DNA of 64,000 nucleotides from Tenebrionibacter intestinalis (lineage in GTDB: Bacteria > Pseudomonadota > Gammaproteobacteria > Enterobacterales > Enterobacteriaceae), in assembly GCF_016632365.1 (NCBI RefSeq), contig NZ_JAEPBH010000013.1:1-64000 (forward strand), given 5' to 3'. Position numbers and translations under genes: made by a program. The notes under the pieces are model-generated. The model worked only from the letters and a program-made list of their open reading frames with translations. It was not told where the DNA came from and searched no databases. Positions 13,287 through 23,009 of the stretch are shown here, in pieces. Position 1 is the stretch's first letter. Each line of letters begins with the position of its first letter.

Positions 13287-14927
13287 TCAGGTAGTACGCA
13301 CCCAGCCAATCAGCCACGCAAAGCCGCCGCCGGCTACAAACCAGGCAGGGAACCATCCCCACTCAGGCTTGTTGATTAACAATAAGGTACCGCTCAATAT
13401 CAGCGTCGCCCCAATGCCCAGCAGATAACGTGCCTGTCCCTGCCGGTTGCGGCTAACCTGAATTTCCTGGGCGATTTTATCAACACTGTGCTGCAATTGC
13501 TTGCCCTGGCGCAAACTGTCGTACACCAGTTCAGGTAACTGAGGCATTTTTTCCACCCAGAACGGCGCTTTTTCCTTCAGCGAGCGTAACAACGCCGGGA
13601 TCCCGACCTGATCCTTAATCCAGGTCTCCAGGAATGGCTTCGCCGTTTTCCATAAATCCAGTTGCGGGTAAAGCTGGCGGCCCACGCCTTCCACATAAAG
13701 TAACGTTTTCTGCAACAGCACCAGTTGCGGCTGCACTTCCATATTAAAGCGGCGCGCGGTGTTAAACAGATTCAGCAGGACGTGTCCAAAGGAAATTTCC
13801 GACAGCGGCTTTTCAAATATAGGTTCGCAGACAGTACGGATGGCAAACTCAAACTCTTCCACGTTCGTGTCAGAAGGCACCCAGCCGGAATCCACGTGCA
13901 GTTCCGCCACTTTACGGTAATCACGGTTAAAAAACGCAATAAAATTTTCCGCCAGATAACGTTTATCGTCTTTGTTAAGCGACCCGACGATGCCGCAGTC
14001 AATACCGATATACTGCGGATTTTCAGGATGTTCGTAGCTAACAAAAATATTACCCGGGTGCATATCGGCATGAAAAAAGCTGTCACGAAACACCTGCGTA
14101 AAAAACACCTGCACGCCACGCTCGGCCAGAAGCTGCATATTCGTGCCGTTTTTTTCAAGCATTGCGACATCCGAAACCGGAATGCCGTAAATACGTTCCA
14201 TCACCATCATGCCCTGGCTACAGTAGTCGGAATAGACTTCGGGCACGTAGAGCAGCGGGCTGTTGTCAAAATTTCTACGCAACTGGATAGCATTTGCTGA
14301 CTCTCGCAGCAGATTTAACTCATCAATCAGCGTTTTTTCATATTCACGCACGACTTCCAGCGGACGCAGGCGACGCCCATCCGGCAGCAGGCGCGGCACC
14401 CAGCCGGCCAGACGATAGATTAGCCGCATATCGGCCTTAATAACCGGCAGGATATCGGGGCGGATAACTTTGATAACGACGTCTTTACCGTTTTCTTTCA
14501 GACGCGCGGTATGCACCTGGGCAATAGAAGCGGACGCCAGTGGGTTGATATCAAAATCATCGAACCAGCTTTCCACGCAAACATCGCCCATAGCCTTTTC
14601 AATTTGCTTTTTCGCCAGCCTGCCGTCAAACGGCGCTACGCGATCCTGCAACATAGCCAGTTGATCGGCAATTTGCGGCGGGAACAGATCGCGACGCGTA
14701 GACAGCATTTGCCCGAATTTAATCCATACCGGCCCCAAATGCTGCAGCGCCAGACGTAAACGTTCGCCAGCTGGCTTATCTTTATGGCGATTCGGTAACC
14801 AGAACAGCATTCGCCGCCAGATTCGCAACGCCAGCGTAATGCGCGTTTTCGGGATAAGTTCATCAAGCCCATAGGTTAAAAAGGTCCTGATGATGAAATA
14901 GAGGCGCCGTAATTCTCCTGGCGTCAT
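13287..14927 (-). CDS. ubiB: Ubiquinone biosynthesis protein UbiB (atypical kinase/ATPase)
   Basis: 546 residues, full length. It belongs to the ABC1/ADCK family required for ubiquinone synthesis, probably as an ATPase that extracts lipid intermediates. The KxGQ motif is visible as [11 protein letters not shown] near residue 78, and the atypical A-rich loop as [19 protein letters not shown] and IDCGIVG form the catalytic and metal-binding segments. Two membrane helices close the C-terminus (about 495-540). Its ATG overlaps the ubiJ stop by 4 bases (14924-14927). Confidence 0.97.
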   Translation of the reverse strand: MTPGELRRLYFIIRTFLTYGLDELIPKTRITLALRIWRRMLFWLPNRHKDKPAGERLRLALQHLGPVWIKFGQMLSTRRDLFPPQIADQLAMLQDRVAPFDGRLAKKQIEKAMGDVCVESWFDDFDINPLASASIAQVHTARLKENGKDVVIKVIRPDILPVIKADMRLIYRLAGWVPRLLPDGRRLRPLEVVREYEKTLIDELNLLRESANAIQLRRNFDNSPLLYVPEVYSDYCSQGMMVMERIYGIPVSDVAMLEKNGTNMQLLAERGVQVFFTQVFRDSFFHADMHPGNIFVSYEHPENPQYIGIDCGIVGSLNKDDKRYLAENFIAFFNRDYRKVAELHVDSGWVPSDTNVEEFEFAIRTVCEPIFEKPLSEISFGHVLLNLFNTARRFNMEVQPQLVLLQKTLLYVEGVGRQLYPQLDLWKTAKPFLETWIKDQVGIPALLRSLKEKAPFWVEKMPQLPELVYDSLRQGKQLQHSVDKIAQEIQVSRNRQGQARYLLGIGATLILSGTLLLINKPEWGWFPAWFVAGGGFAWLIGWVRTT

Positions 14928-15532
14928 TTATCCTCCAGACAATCCAGCCGTTCTATCAGTGCCTCAACGTCGCGCGCCAGCGCATCGGTTTCTTCAACAA
15001 ACCACGCCACCTCAAGCGGCCCGGGTGCCAGGCGCCACTCTTCCGTCAGCGCCTCAGCCAGATAGCGTTGATTACGGGCAACACGCTTTTTTAAAAAGCG
15101 GCCGCCGCCGCGCAACAGCTTACCGATACCTTCTGCGGCGATATCACCCACCCAGGGCGCGAGCAATTCAGCCGGATCCAGCTCCGCCATATCAATCAGC
15201 GCAACAAGGTTTTGCACAACCTGAAGATCGCCGTCAACTTCCAGTTCGCCGCTTTTGATAAGCTGGGCCAGTTGCTGCCTGTCGCGCAGTTTCGCCAGCG
15301 TCGAGAGTCTTGTAATGACAACACAATCCGCATCCCCTTCCCAGTTGCCGGACACATCAATCTGCTGTTCGCTAAACACCAGCGCCAGCGGAGCGCCGGA
15401 CTCTCTTAAAGAGAGTTTTAATACTTTTCCCTTAAGGCGCTGACGGGGTGATTTAAGCGCATCGTCGCGCCACAAAAAGACGTTCAGTAGCTTTTCTGCC
15501 GTCGCGGTAATCAGAGGAGGCGTTACTGGCAC
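14924..15532 (-). CDS. ubiJ: Ubiquinone biosynthesis accessory factor UbiJ
   Basis: 202 residues. The N-terminal two thirds form an SCP2-like lipid-binding fold, and the C-terminal part is a charged helix. With UbiK it helps assemble the soluble Ubi complex that carries the hydrophobic intermediates. Identification rests on length, position between ubiE (12-base gap) and ubiB (4-base overlap), and recognisable segments such as [26 protein letters not shown]. Confidence 0.93.
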   Translation of the reverse strand: MPVTPPLITATAEKLLNVFLWRDDALKSPRQRLKGKVLKLSLRESGAPLALVFSEQQIDVSGNWEGDADCVVITRLSTLAKLRDRQQLAQLIKSGELEVDGDLQVVQNLVALIDMAELDPAELLAPWVGDIAAEGIGKLLRGGGRFLKKRVARNQRYLAEALTEEWRLAPGPLEVAWFVEETDALARDVEALIERLDCLEDK

Positions 15533-15544
15533 GGTACGCTCTCC

Positions 15545-16300
15545 TTAGAATTTAAAGCCGCGATGCAGGGCAACGATGCCTGCCGTCAGGTTGTAGTAAG
15601 ACGTATTTTCAAAGCCAGCCTCTTCCATCATAGCCTTCAGAGCGTCCTGATCGGGATGCATACGGATAGACTCCGCCAGATAGCGATAGCTGTCAGCATC
15701 CTGAGCGACCACTTCGCCAATGCGCGGGAGGATATGGAAAGAGTAAGCGTCGTAGGCTTTACTGAGTGGTTCGATAATCGGTTTGGAAAACTCCAGCACC
15801 AGCAGGCGGCCGCCGGGCTTAAGCACGCGAAACATTGAACGCAGCGCCTTTTCTTTATCGGTGACGTTACGCAGGCCAAAAGATATCGTAATGCAGTCAA
15901 AGGCATTATCGGGAAACGGGAGCGTTTCAGCGTTAGCCTGTACATAATTTACATTACCCACCACGCCCAGATTGCGCAGCTTTTCACGGCCCATTTTCAG
16001 CATTGAGGCATTGATATCCGCCAGCACGACTTCACCGGTTTCACCCACCAGGCGAGAAAATTTTGCGGTTAAATCCCCGGTACCGCCAGCCAAATCAAGC
16101 ACACGCTGGCCGCGACGCACGCCGCTGCAATCAATAGTGAAGCGTTTCCATAAACGATGAATGCCAAACGACATCAGATCGTTCATAACGTCATATTTTG
16201 CCGCCACAGAGTGAAACACCTGCGCAACCATATCGGCTTTCTGCTCCCGGGCAACGGTTTTAAAGCCAAAATGCGTCGTTTCCTGCGAGTCTTCAACCAT
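15545..16300 (-). CDS. ubiE: Ubiquinone/menaquinone biosynthesis C-methyltransferase
   Basis: 251 residues, the E. coli length. It uses S-adenosylmethionine for C-methylation in both ubiquinone and menaquinone pathways. The SAM-binding motif I is [15 protein letters not shown] near residue 70. The family signature [17 protein letters not shown] precedes it, and the second signature segment near residues 146-160 includes [12 protein letters not shown]. It is the first gene of ubiE-ubiJ-ubiB-tatABC. Confidence 0.97.
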   Translation of the reverse strand: MVEDSQETTHFGFKTVAREQKADMVAQVFHSVAAKYDVMNDLMSFGIHRLWKRFTIDCSGVRRGQRVLDLAGGTGDLTAKFSRLVGETGEVVLADINASMLKMGREKLRNLGVVGNVNYVQANAETLPFPDNAFDCITISFGLRNVTDKEKALRSMFRVLKPGGRLLVLEFSKPIIEPLSKAYDAYSFHILPRIGEVVAQDADSYRYLAESIRMHPDQDALKAMMEEAGFENTSYYNLTAGIVALHRGFKF

Positions 16301-16436
16301 CTCAGTGCCTGCTCAGTAATCATTTGATTGATGAAGTGTAACAGATTGGGCTTAATTGCCCTACGGTTCGCCCTGCCTGGCGCATGCGGCAATATATGGA
16401 AATATGCCGAGTGTAATGAATGCCGTTAGTCGCCAT

Positions 16437-17840
16437 TCAGCCCTCGTTTACCCGCTGCGGCACGTCGTATGCGCCCTGCGGTAGCGGCGTTGCGTCATTG
16501 TGACTCTGACGGGCGCCGGCGGCAACGCCCGGGTCGATTTCACGCTTTACTTCCACGCCAAGCTCGCGGAACGCTTCTGCCTGCGCCAGCATATTACCAC
16601 GCCCGCTCGCCAGCTTTTTCATCGCCTGCCGGTAATTATCCTGCGCCCGTTCCAGCCCCTGGCCGACGGCAGACATATCGTCAACAAAGAGCCGCATCTT
16701 GTCATAAAGCCGCCCGGCACGTTCAGCAATTTGTTGCGCATTACGGCTTTGGTGTTCATAACGCCACAAATTGGCGATGGTACGCAGCGCCACCAGCAGC
16801 GTCGTTGGGCTGACTAACATAATATTACGCTGCAACGCCTCGCTGACAAGCTCCGGCTGACGGTCGATAGCCGCAAGAAAAGCGGGTTCAACAGGAATAA
16901 ACATCAGAACATAGTCCAGCGATCGCAGCCCCGGTAGCTGCTGATAATCTTTACGACCCAGCGTTCTTATGTGATTACGCACCGAGGCGATATGCTCATT
17001 AAGCGCGGCTTCACGTACACAATCCTCTTCAGCGTTGAAATAGCGCTCCCAGGCCACCAGCGTCATTTTGGCGTCAATGACCACATCTTTGCCCTGCGGC
17101 AGGCGCACGATAACGTCCGGTTGCATGCGGCTACGGTCGTCAAGCTGGATATTCACCTGCGTTTGGTACTCATGACCCTCGCGCAATCCTGATGCTTCCA
17201 GCACCTTCGCCAGCACCACTTCGCCCCAGTTCCCCTGGGTTTTGTTGTCGCCTTTGAGCGCCCGCGTGAGGTTTACCGCTTCCTGGGCCATCTGAGCATT
17301 CAGTTGCTGAAGCTGGCGAATTTCATGGGCCAGCGTGTGACGCTCCCGCGCCTCCTGCCCGAAGCTATCCTGCACCTGGCGACGAAACCCATCAAGCTGT
17401 TCGCGCAACGGCGACAATACCGCATGCAGGCTAAGGCGGTTCTGTTCGTCTACCCGACGATTGCTCTGTTCAAAAATGCGGTTAGCAAGATTTTCAAACT
17501 GCTCGCTCAGGCGCTGCTCGCTGTTTAACATTTGCCGCACTTTCTCTTCGGCATTCATGCGCGTCTCCTCCAGCCGCGTGGTGATTTCACGCAGATCGGC
17601 CTCCTGTACGCGGTTGATTTCCATCTGATGACGCAGCTCGTTATTCAGTTGCGCGCACTCGTCACGCCAGCGTTCGCCCAGGGCTAACTGCTGGCGCGTC
17701 GCCATAAGCTCGCCGTAGATATCGCGCTGCTCTTCCTGCACCAGCGCCAGGCGCTGCGCTGCGCGCAGACTCGCGCCAAGCCAGCCGATTCCGACGCCCG
17801 CCAGGGCCACTGCCGCAATAAGAACCAGGGAGAAATCCAA
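16437..17840 (-). CDS. rmuC: DNA recombination protein RmuC
   Basis: 467 residues if it starts at the TTG at 17840, chosen because it follows GGAGG closely and begins LDFSLVLIA, like the N-terminal membrane anchor of E. coli RmuC. A longer frame to 18002 has no family support. RmuC limits rearrangements at inverted repeats and has a PD-(D/E)XK-like nuclease core. Visible parts are one N-terminal membrane helix, a long coiled coil (about 25-185) and the core segment GNWGEVVLAKVLEASGLREG with DVIVRLPQGKDVVIDAK. The C-terminal tail is polar and variable. Confidence 0.93.
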   Translation of the reverse strand: MDFSLVLIAAVALAGVGIGWLGASLRAAQRLALVQEEQRDIYGELMATRQQLALGERWRDECAQLNNELRHQMEINRVQEADLREITTRLEETRMNAEEKVRQMLNSEQRLSEQFENLANRIFEQSNRRVDEQNRLSLHAVLSPLREQLDGFRRQVQDSFGQEARERHTLAHEIRQLQQLNAQMAQEAVNLTRALKGDNKTQGNWGEVVLAKVLEASGLREGHEYQTQVNIQLDDRSRMQPDVIVRLPQGKDVVIDAKMTLVAWERYFNAEEDCVREAALNEHIASVRNHIRTLGRKDYQQLPGLRSLDYVLMFIPVEPAFLAAIDRQPELVSEALQRNIMLVSPTTLLVALRTIANLWRYEHQSRNAQQIAERAGRLYDKMRLFVDDMSAVGQGLERAQDNYRQAMKKLASGRGNMLAQAEAFRELGVEVKREIDPGVAAGARQSHNDATPLPQGAYDVPQRVNEG

Positions 17841-18020
17841 AACGCCTCCAGAGCGCGTGATTAACGTTAAGCGTGTATATGAGCGGTAAAATAAAAGCGG
17901 GCTGTATAGATGTCCAGATAAAAAGCTACAAATGCGGCATGCCGCGCAGGCTATAAAGGCGCTTAAACATAACGTCGCGCCATGCTGCGACGCAGCGCGC
18001 AATTAATTCTCATACAATGA

Positions 18021-18052
18021 AAAACGCCCGATGGAACATCAGGCGTTTTATC
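18021..18052 (-). terminator. Rho-independent terminator after the TPR/glycosyltransferase-like gene
   Basis: An AAAACGCC..GGCGTTTT stem with a GATGTTCCATC-type loop and T-runs on both strands lies between the two minus-strand genes, 29 bases past the stop at 18081. It would separate this gene from rmuC and could work in both directions. Confidence 0.8.
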
Positions 18053-18080
18053 ACAGTAAAAAATGCGCCGTTACGCCAGG

Positions 18081-19358
18081 TCAGTTATCAATCAGTCGGG
18101 TTTTAATGGCGCCGTCACGCACGCCCTCGGCAATAAAGAATGGCACCCCTAACCTCCACTGCCCTGCCTTCACGCCCGCGTCATAACGGTACTCATTGTC
18201 CTCCATTATCAGTATAACCGGCTGCGTCGCGCCATCGGGCAGCGCCGATATGCCGCCCAGCGCGGAATACCCCGCATTGCTGCCTACATGGAACGTATCA
18301 GCAGGCCAGCGCACCGTTTCGTGCGCAGGCCAGGGCTGCGCATCAGCGAAACCAAACAATTCATCATGGCTTAGCAAGCTTTGCTTTACTGTTGACCACA
18401 GTACGCTTCTGAGAAAATATTGATCGGTAAAGCGCGCGCTGCCCTGATACTGCGCGATAAATCCGCGCATCAGGCCGTCAATATCCGGGATAACGCCTGT
18501 GCATCCACCCCACATCCCCGCCAGCAGCAGTTCAGTGTGGGTAAAATAGTCGCGCATATGGTGAAAAAAGTAAGTCGAGGACTGCCACGCCTCGACCGCA
18601 GCCTGTTCGCGCTCGGAGAGTAGCGAATCAGCGTCACGCACAATAAAGCGATCGATGTTCGGATCGCTTGCTGCCAGAAAACGCCACAGCGTGGGAAACA
18701 GACTATTTTCCGCGCTCATGTCCACCAGTTGCGCCCCATGCTCACGCAAACGCCGCCACACGTGCTCCGGCACGGAGTTGTCAAGGTAGACGCGGCACGT
18801 CCAGTGAGGAAACAGTTCGCGCGCTACTTGCGCATTTTTGACCATCGTTTCACAGTAGCGCGGCTGCGCGCCGTATAAGCTAAAGGAAATGATGTTTTTT
18901 TGCGGATGCCGGGCATCAAATGGTTTCGGCGCCGTTTCGGGCAGTGGTATTGCGGGCGTCTGGCTGAAGCGGGCGTCGGCCAGATTCAGCGACTCACAGC
19001 CGTAACGGCGCACTTCATCGAATTTATTCAGCCAGCCACAGGCTTCCGTGAAACCATCCAGCCAGGTTTCCGATGCCGTATCGCGCTGCGGTGACTGATA
19101 GATACGACGGTACGTTTTATAGGCCTTGTCGTATTCCTGCAACCGCATCAAACAGAGCGCGTAATCACTTCTGATTTGCAGATTATTCGGCATTTCAGCC
19201 AACACGCTTTCACAGCAGCGCGCGGCTTGCGCATAATCCTGCTGTGCCATAGCCGAGCGAAAGCGCGCCGCCATGTTATTAAGTCTGTCCTGCGCTTTGG
19301 CGTTGTTTTGCGTATTGCGCGCCCCTGCGGCGCGGCGCTGTGGAAAAGTAGAACGCAT
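18081..19358 (-). CDS. TPR-containing glycosyltransferase-like protein of unknown role
   Basis: 425 residues from the ATG at 19358; a longer frame to 19571 overlaps udp and lacks family features. I do not recognise a named family member. Residues about 25-125 look like two to three tetratricopeptide helices (YAQAARCCESVLAEMPNN, DYALCLMRLQEYDKAYKTYR). The rest resembles a GT-A nucleotide-sugar transferase, with ISFSLYGAQPRY at the start, VYLDNSVP, and a metal-binding DxD-type motif in FIVRDADS. There is no signal peptide or membrane helix, so it is probably cytoplasmic. It lies 65 bases after udp and has its own terminator. No gene occupies this place in E. coli, so it is probably an acquisition. 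The transferase call is inference. Confidence 0.6.
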   Translation of the reverse strand: MRSTFPQRRAAGARNTQNNAKAQDRLNNMAARFRSAMAQQDYAQAARCCESVLAEMPNNLQIRSDYALCLMRLQEYDKAYKTYRRIYQSPQRDTASETWLDGFTEACGWLNKFDEVRRYGCESLNLADARFSQTPAIPLPETAPKPFDARHPQKNIISFSLYGAQPRYCETMVKNAQVARELFPHWTCRVYLDNSVPEHVWRRLREHGAQLVDMSAENSLFPTLWRFLAASDPNIDRFIVRDADSLLSEREQAAVEAWQSSTYFFHHMRDYFTHTELLLAGMWGGCTGVIPDIDGLMRGFIAQYQGSARFTDQYFLRSVLWSTVKQSLLSHDELFGFADAQPWPAHETVRWPADTFHVGSNAGYSALGGISALPDGATQPVILIMEDNEYRYDAGVKAGQWRLGVPFFIAEGVRDGAIKTRLIDN

Positions 19359-19423
19359 CCCTGGAACCTTTTTTTGTTTATCTGATAAATCCGCATTCCG
19401 CGCATTCAAAATACGCCCATACG

Positions 19424-20185
19424 TTATATCAGACGGCGTGCGGCCTCCACTACGATTTTCACCGCGTGGCTTTCGGTCTGCTTCATGGTTGCGGCATCCG
19501 GTATTTCCTGCTGGGTGCGGTTGACGATAACACCCGCGATCATCCCGGCCCTTAACCCCTGGCTGGCGCACTGAGTGAGCAGCGTGGCAGACTCCATTTC
19601 ATAGTTCATCACTCCCATCTGCTGCCATTCTTCCATTGATCCCTGAAAACGGCGCACTACACGGCCTGAGAACGTATCGTAACGCTCCTGGCCTGGATAA
19701 AACGTATCCGAAGACGCGGTAACGCCTACATGTGTACTGACGCCCACGGTTTTTGCCGCCTCAACCAGCGCAGTCGTACAGGCAAAATCCGCCACCGCCG
19801 GATATTCCACCGGTGCGAAATGGAGACTGGCGCCGTCCAGGCGAACAGACGCCGTAGTCACCAGCACATCGCCAACATGGATGTGCGGCTGAATAGCCCC
19901 GGTAGTTCCCACGCGCAGGAAGGTGCGAATGCCCAGTTGCGCCAGTTCTTCAACCACAATTGACGTTGAGGGGCCGCCAATGCCCGTGGAACAAACAATC
20001 ACTGTCTTGCCGCTCAGCTCCGCGCGCCAGGTCGTAAATTCACGGTGCGCAGCCAGCTTTACCGGGTTACTCATCAGCGCCGCTATCTTTTCCACACGTT
20101 CAGGATCGCCGGGCACTATAGCCAGCGTCGCGCCCTGTAAAGCGCTTTTGGTAAGGCCAAGATGAAAAACGTCAGACACAGACAT
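19424..20185 (-). CDS. udp: Uridine phosphorylase
   Basis: 253 residues from the ATG at 20185 ([19 protein letters not shown]), the known start, rather than 20221. It splits uridine with phosphate to uracil and ribose-1-phosphate in pyrimidine salvage, as a cytoplasmic hexamer. Phosphate-site segments VPGDPERV and [10 protein letters not shown], the RVGTTGAIQ loop and the nucleoside-binding [10 protein letters not shown] are all present. Possible CRP sites lie upstream at 20276-20336, as expected for a CytR/CRP-regulated gene. Confidence 0.97.
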   Translation of the reverse strand: MSVSDVFHLGLTKSALQGATLAIVPGDPERVEKIAALMSNPVKLAAHREFTTWRAELSGKTVIVCSTGIGGPSTSIVVEELAQLGIRTFLRVGTTGAIQPHIHVGDVLVTTASVRLDGASLHFAPVEYPAVADFACTTALVEAAKTVGVSTHVGVTASSDTFYPGQERYDTFSGRVVRRFQGSMEEWQQMGVMNYEMESATLLTQCASQGLRAGMIAGVIVNRTQQEIPDAATMKQTESHAVKIVVEAARRLI

Positions 20186-20269
20186 GACAGGCTCCTTGTA
20201 GGATCGGTAAATAAAGGGCAAAAAGAATACTGTAGCGAAGCGGCAGACAATGTTTCGTGACCTGTCCCA

Positions 20270-20330
20270 CTATGAATGAAACACATTACAGTATAGTGGC
20301 TATTAATCGCGATTTTGTTCACAAATCTGA
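20270..20330 (-). promoter_or_regulatory. Possible CRP/CytR control region of udp
   Basis: On the minus strand TGTGA, six bases, TCGCG occurs around 20308-20324, and AATGTG followed by TTCAT around 20274-20288. Two spaced CRP-like sites upstream of udp would match the CytR/CRP arrangement known in E. coli. The half-sites are imperfect, so this is a tentative call. Confidence 0.4.
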
Positions 20331-20441
20331 CCGTACAATGCCTGTTCTCACGGCGTTATATCGTCTTTTGTCGCACTTCCGTTGTGCTCTGCCCAGACTA
20401 TAGTTAACAAAGCGCGCTAAAAAACCGGTATGGAGGGTTCC

Positions 20442-21269
20442 ATGACAGTTAACACAACGCAAAATAAACCGGGTGAACGTTTCGCTCCAGCGGCATCACC
20501 AACCTGCCCTACCGCTATTCATACGCCCGACGATACGCTGCTCGTGGCAGAAACCACGATACCGACCCAGGGCGACAGTATGCCCGCCTGTTTTGCCCGC
20601 CCGAAGGAAGAAACGCGCGATTTGCCAATCGTTATCGTGGTGCAGGAAATTTTTGGCGTACACGAACATATACGCGACATCTGCCGCCGCCTGGCGCTGC
20701 AGGGCTACCTGGCCATCGCTCCGGAACTCTATTTTCGCCAGGGCGATCCGAACGACTATGATGATATCCCTACACTGTTCAATGAACTGGTTACAAAGGT
20801 GCCGGACGCACAGGTAATGGCTGACCTCGATCACGTTGCCTGCTGGGCTGCCCGCCACGGCGGCGATGCAAATCGCCTGCTGTTGACCGGCTTTTGCTGG
20901 GGCGGGCGCATTGCCTGGCTTTATGCAGCGCACAATCCCCAGCTTAAGGCCGCGGTCGCGTGGTACGGTAGGCTAAATGGCGATAAGACGCTGAATTCTC
21001 CAAAGCACCCGCTGGATATCGCGGTTGATTTGAGCGCGCCGGTACTTGGCCTGTATGGCGCTAAAGATACGGGCATTCCGCTGGAATCAGTCGAAAGCAT
21101 GCGTCAGGCGCTGCGCGCTGCCAACGCCAGAGCGGAGATTGTGGTCTATCCGGACGCCGGACACGCGTTTAACGCCGATTACCGTCCCAGCTACCATCAG
21201 CAGAGCGCCAAAGACGGCTGGCAACGTATGCTGGCATGGTTTGCGCAGTATGGCGGCCAAAAGCCTTAA
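20442..21269 (+). CDS. dlhH: Dienelactone hydrolase family protein
   Basis: 275 residues from the ATG at 20442, preceded by GGAGGG; an ATG 12 bases earlier overlaps that site. The alpha/beta-hydrolase has the cysteine nucleophile of dienelactone hydrolases in GFCWGGR (Cys152), with an acid in GAKDTGIP and a histidine in DAGHAFNAD. It corresponds to E. coli YsgA/DlhH, next to udp there as here; the physiological substrate is unknown. Residues 1-40 form a leader that is probably flexible. The 263 bases after it hold no gene I can support. Confidence 0.9.
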   Translation: MTVNTTQNKPGERFAPAASPTCPTAIHTPDDTLLVAETTIPTQGDSMPACFARPKEETRDLPIVIVVQEIFGVHEHIRDICRRLALQGYLAIAPELYFRQGDPNDYDDIPTLFNELVTKVPDAQVMADLDHVACWAARHGGDANRLLLTGFCWGGRIAWLYAAHNPQLKAAVAWYGRLNGDKTLNSPKHPLDIAVDLSAPVLGLYGAKDTGIPLESVESMRQALRAANARAEIVVYPDAGHAFNADYRPSYHQQSAKDGWQRMLAWFAQYGGQKP

Positions 21270-21532
21270 GCGCCCGGTATTTCATTGCCCGGAAGTGGCC
21301 GATAGCTGGCGTTACCGCCCGATTTGGCTGAATACAAAACGCAAGCGAGACATATCTGTGCGCAAACAGGGCCTGCAACCGACCCGCTCGCCATCGGAAA
21401 AAAGTGGCTTCAGGTCTTTTTTGTTTTTCAGATAACGCACGGATTGCAATCCTCAACAGGCAGCGCAAATTAACGCAGCGATAGCTAAACGTCCGTACAA
21501 CAATCAATGCGCCGCTCAGGACGCAAGCCGCA

Positions 21533-22825
21533 CTATGCCCCGCAACACTTCTTGTATTTTTTACCACTGCCGCACGGACAAGGATCGTTACGGGAGGCCG
21601 TGGCAGGCGCTTTGCGCTCTTTGTTTGCCAGCCATGACATAATCGCCGAAGCCGGGTAGCCGCTTTTCACAAGTTGCTGGCAGACATTCATGCAGGGCGC
21701 AACGTGTTGAAAAAAATGTTTATAACCCGCGCACAGGTAGTTGTGCCCCGGCTGGCCGCCAGGCGAGATCGCAAAACGGTGTTTCGGGCATCCCCCCTGG
21801 CAGGCAAAACGAAAATCACAGCGACGGCAATCCGCCGTCAGCCGCGTTTTTTTCGCCTGACCAAAAGCTACTGCCTGCTCGCTATTGTTGAGCGCGCGGA
21901 TACTCGACTGATAAATATTCCCCAGCTTATGTTCCGGATACACATAGTGATCGCAGTTGTACAGATCGCCATTAGATTCCAGCGCGAAGGCATGCCCACA
22001 GGTTTCAGAATGAACGCACAGCACCGGAGGTTGCCCTAGCCATGCGGCCAGCGCCACCTCAAACATCTGCACATAAACATTGTTGACATCCCGGCGCACC
22101 CATACATCAAAAATTTGGCAGAGGAATTCGCCAAATTGCCATGAAGGCACCGTCCACGGCGCCAGTTGAGCCGCGCTTTCCCCAGGCATAACCAGTTGCA
22201 GGAGAGACGACGCATCGCTGCTGATGCGCTCAACCAGCGGAATAAACTGAATGTAGCGAGAGCCTGCGGCGAGCAAGAAATCATAAACTTCACGCGCATG
22301 GTCCACATTGTGTTTACCCACCACAGTCAGTGTATTAAACGCAACGCGGTGCACCTTTAGCAGCGCTATTGCCGCCATCACTTTCTCGTGAGTTCCCTTA
22401 CCGGCGCGATTAACGCGGTACTGGTTGTGCAAATGCGCAGGGCCATCAATCGAGACGCCTACCAGGAAGTGATGCTCGGCAAAAAAACGCGCCCACTCGT
22501 CATTAAGCAGGATGCCGTTAGTCTGAAGGGCGTGTTCTATTTTCTTACCACCGGCATATTTCGCGCTTAACTCAACCACCCGGCGAAAAAAAGGCAGCCC
22601 CATCATTGTGGGCTCGCCGCCCTGCCAGGCGAAGGTCACAACGTGTCCGTCCTGGGCTTCGATATACTGGCGGATATAACGCTCAAGCGTTTCATCCGAC
22701 ATGCGCCAGTCTTTATTACGTTCCGGGTATAGCGCTTCTTTCTCCAGATAAAAACAGTAGGAGCAATCAATATTACACACCGAACCTGTCGGCTTGGCCA
22801 TAACATGGCAACCGGCTAACGCCAT
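21533..22825 (-). CDS. Anaerobic sulfatase-maturating enzyme (radical SAM)
   Basis: 430 residues. It converts the active-site cysteine of a sulfatase to formylglycine in the cytoplasm without oxygen. The SAM cluster motif CX3CX2C is at Cys17, Cys21 and Cys24, within CNIDCSYC. The two auxiliary clusters of the SPASM-type C-terminal domain are provided by CVHSETCGHAF, LYNCDHYVYP and CRRCDFRFACQGGCPKH. The C-terminus ends in a SEC-C zinc motif, NDPCPCGSGKKYKKCCGA. It is an AslB/AtsB homologue. It is the last gene of the sulfatase operon, 184 bases after the GntR gene, and its substrate is very probably the sulfatase encoded at 23779. Confidence 0.92.
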   Translation of the reverse strand: MALAGCHVMAKPTGSVCNIDCSYCFYLEKEALYPERNKDWRMSDETLERYIRQYIEAQDGHVVTFAWQGGEPTMMGLPFFRRVVELSAKYAGGKKIEHALQTNGILLNDEWARFFAEHHFLVGVSIDGPAHLHNQYRVNRAGKGTHEKVMAAIALLKVHRVAFNTLTVVGKHNVDHAREVYDFLLAAGSRYIQFIPLVERISSDASSLLQLVMPGESAAQLAPWTVPSWQFGEFLCQIFDVWVRRDVNNVYVQMFEVALAAWLGQPPVLCVHSETCGHAFALESNGDLYNCDHYVYPEHKLGNIYQSSIRALNNSEQAVAFGQAKKTRLTADCRRCDFRFACQGGCPKHRFAISPGGQPGHNYLCAGYKHFFQHVAPCMNVCQQLVKSGYPASAIMSWLANKERKAPATASRNDPCPCGSGKKYKKCCGA

Positions 22826-23009
22826 CTTAAACTCATCCTTCCTGTAGCGGACTAAAAGTTACCGGCATCGCCAGCGGGAGCGCATCAAGCCTGGCAGCCG
22901 CTTAACCCGTGAGACTTTCACGCCGCCCCTTCGCAACGCCCTGACGGCCACGTTTGCGCAATCGCCAGATAAAAACGCTAAACGAGCGCTTTGCGCGGGG
23001 CCCGCCCTT

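Noticed and set aside
17841-18002. 54-residue N-terminal extension of RmuC
   Set aside because: No homology to RmuC, and the TTG at 17840 has a strong GGAGG in front of a family-like membrane anchor.
22859-23009. Possible ERIC-like remnant between the GntR and maturase genes
   Set aside because: Only CCCGT and TTCACGCCGC agree with the consensus in order; the rest does not align.
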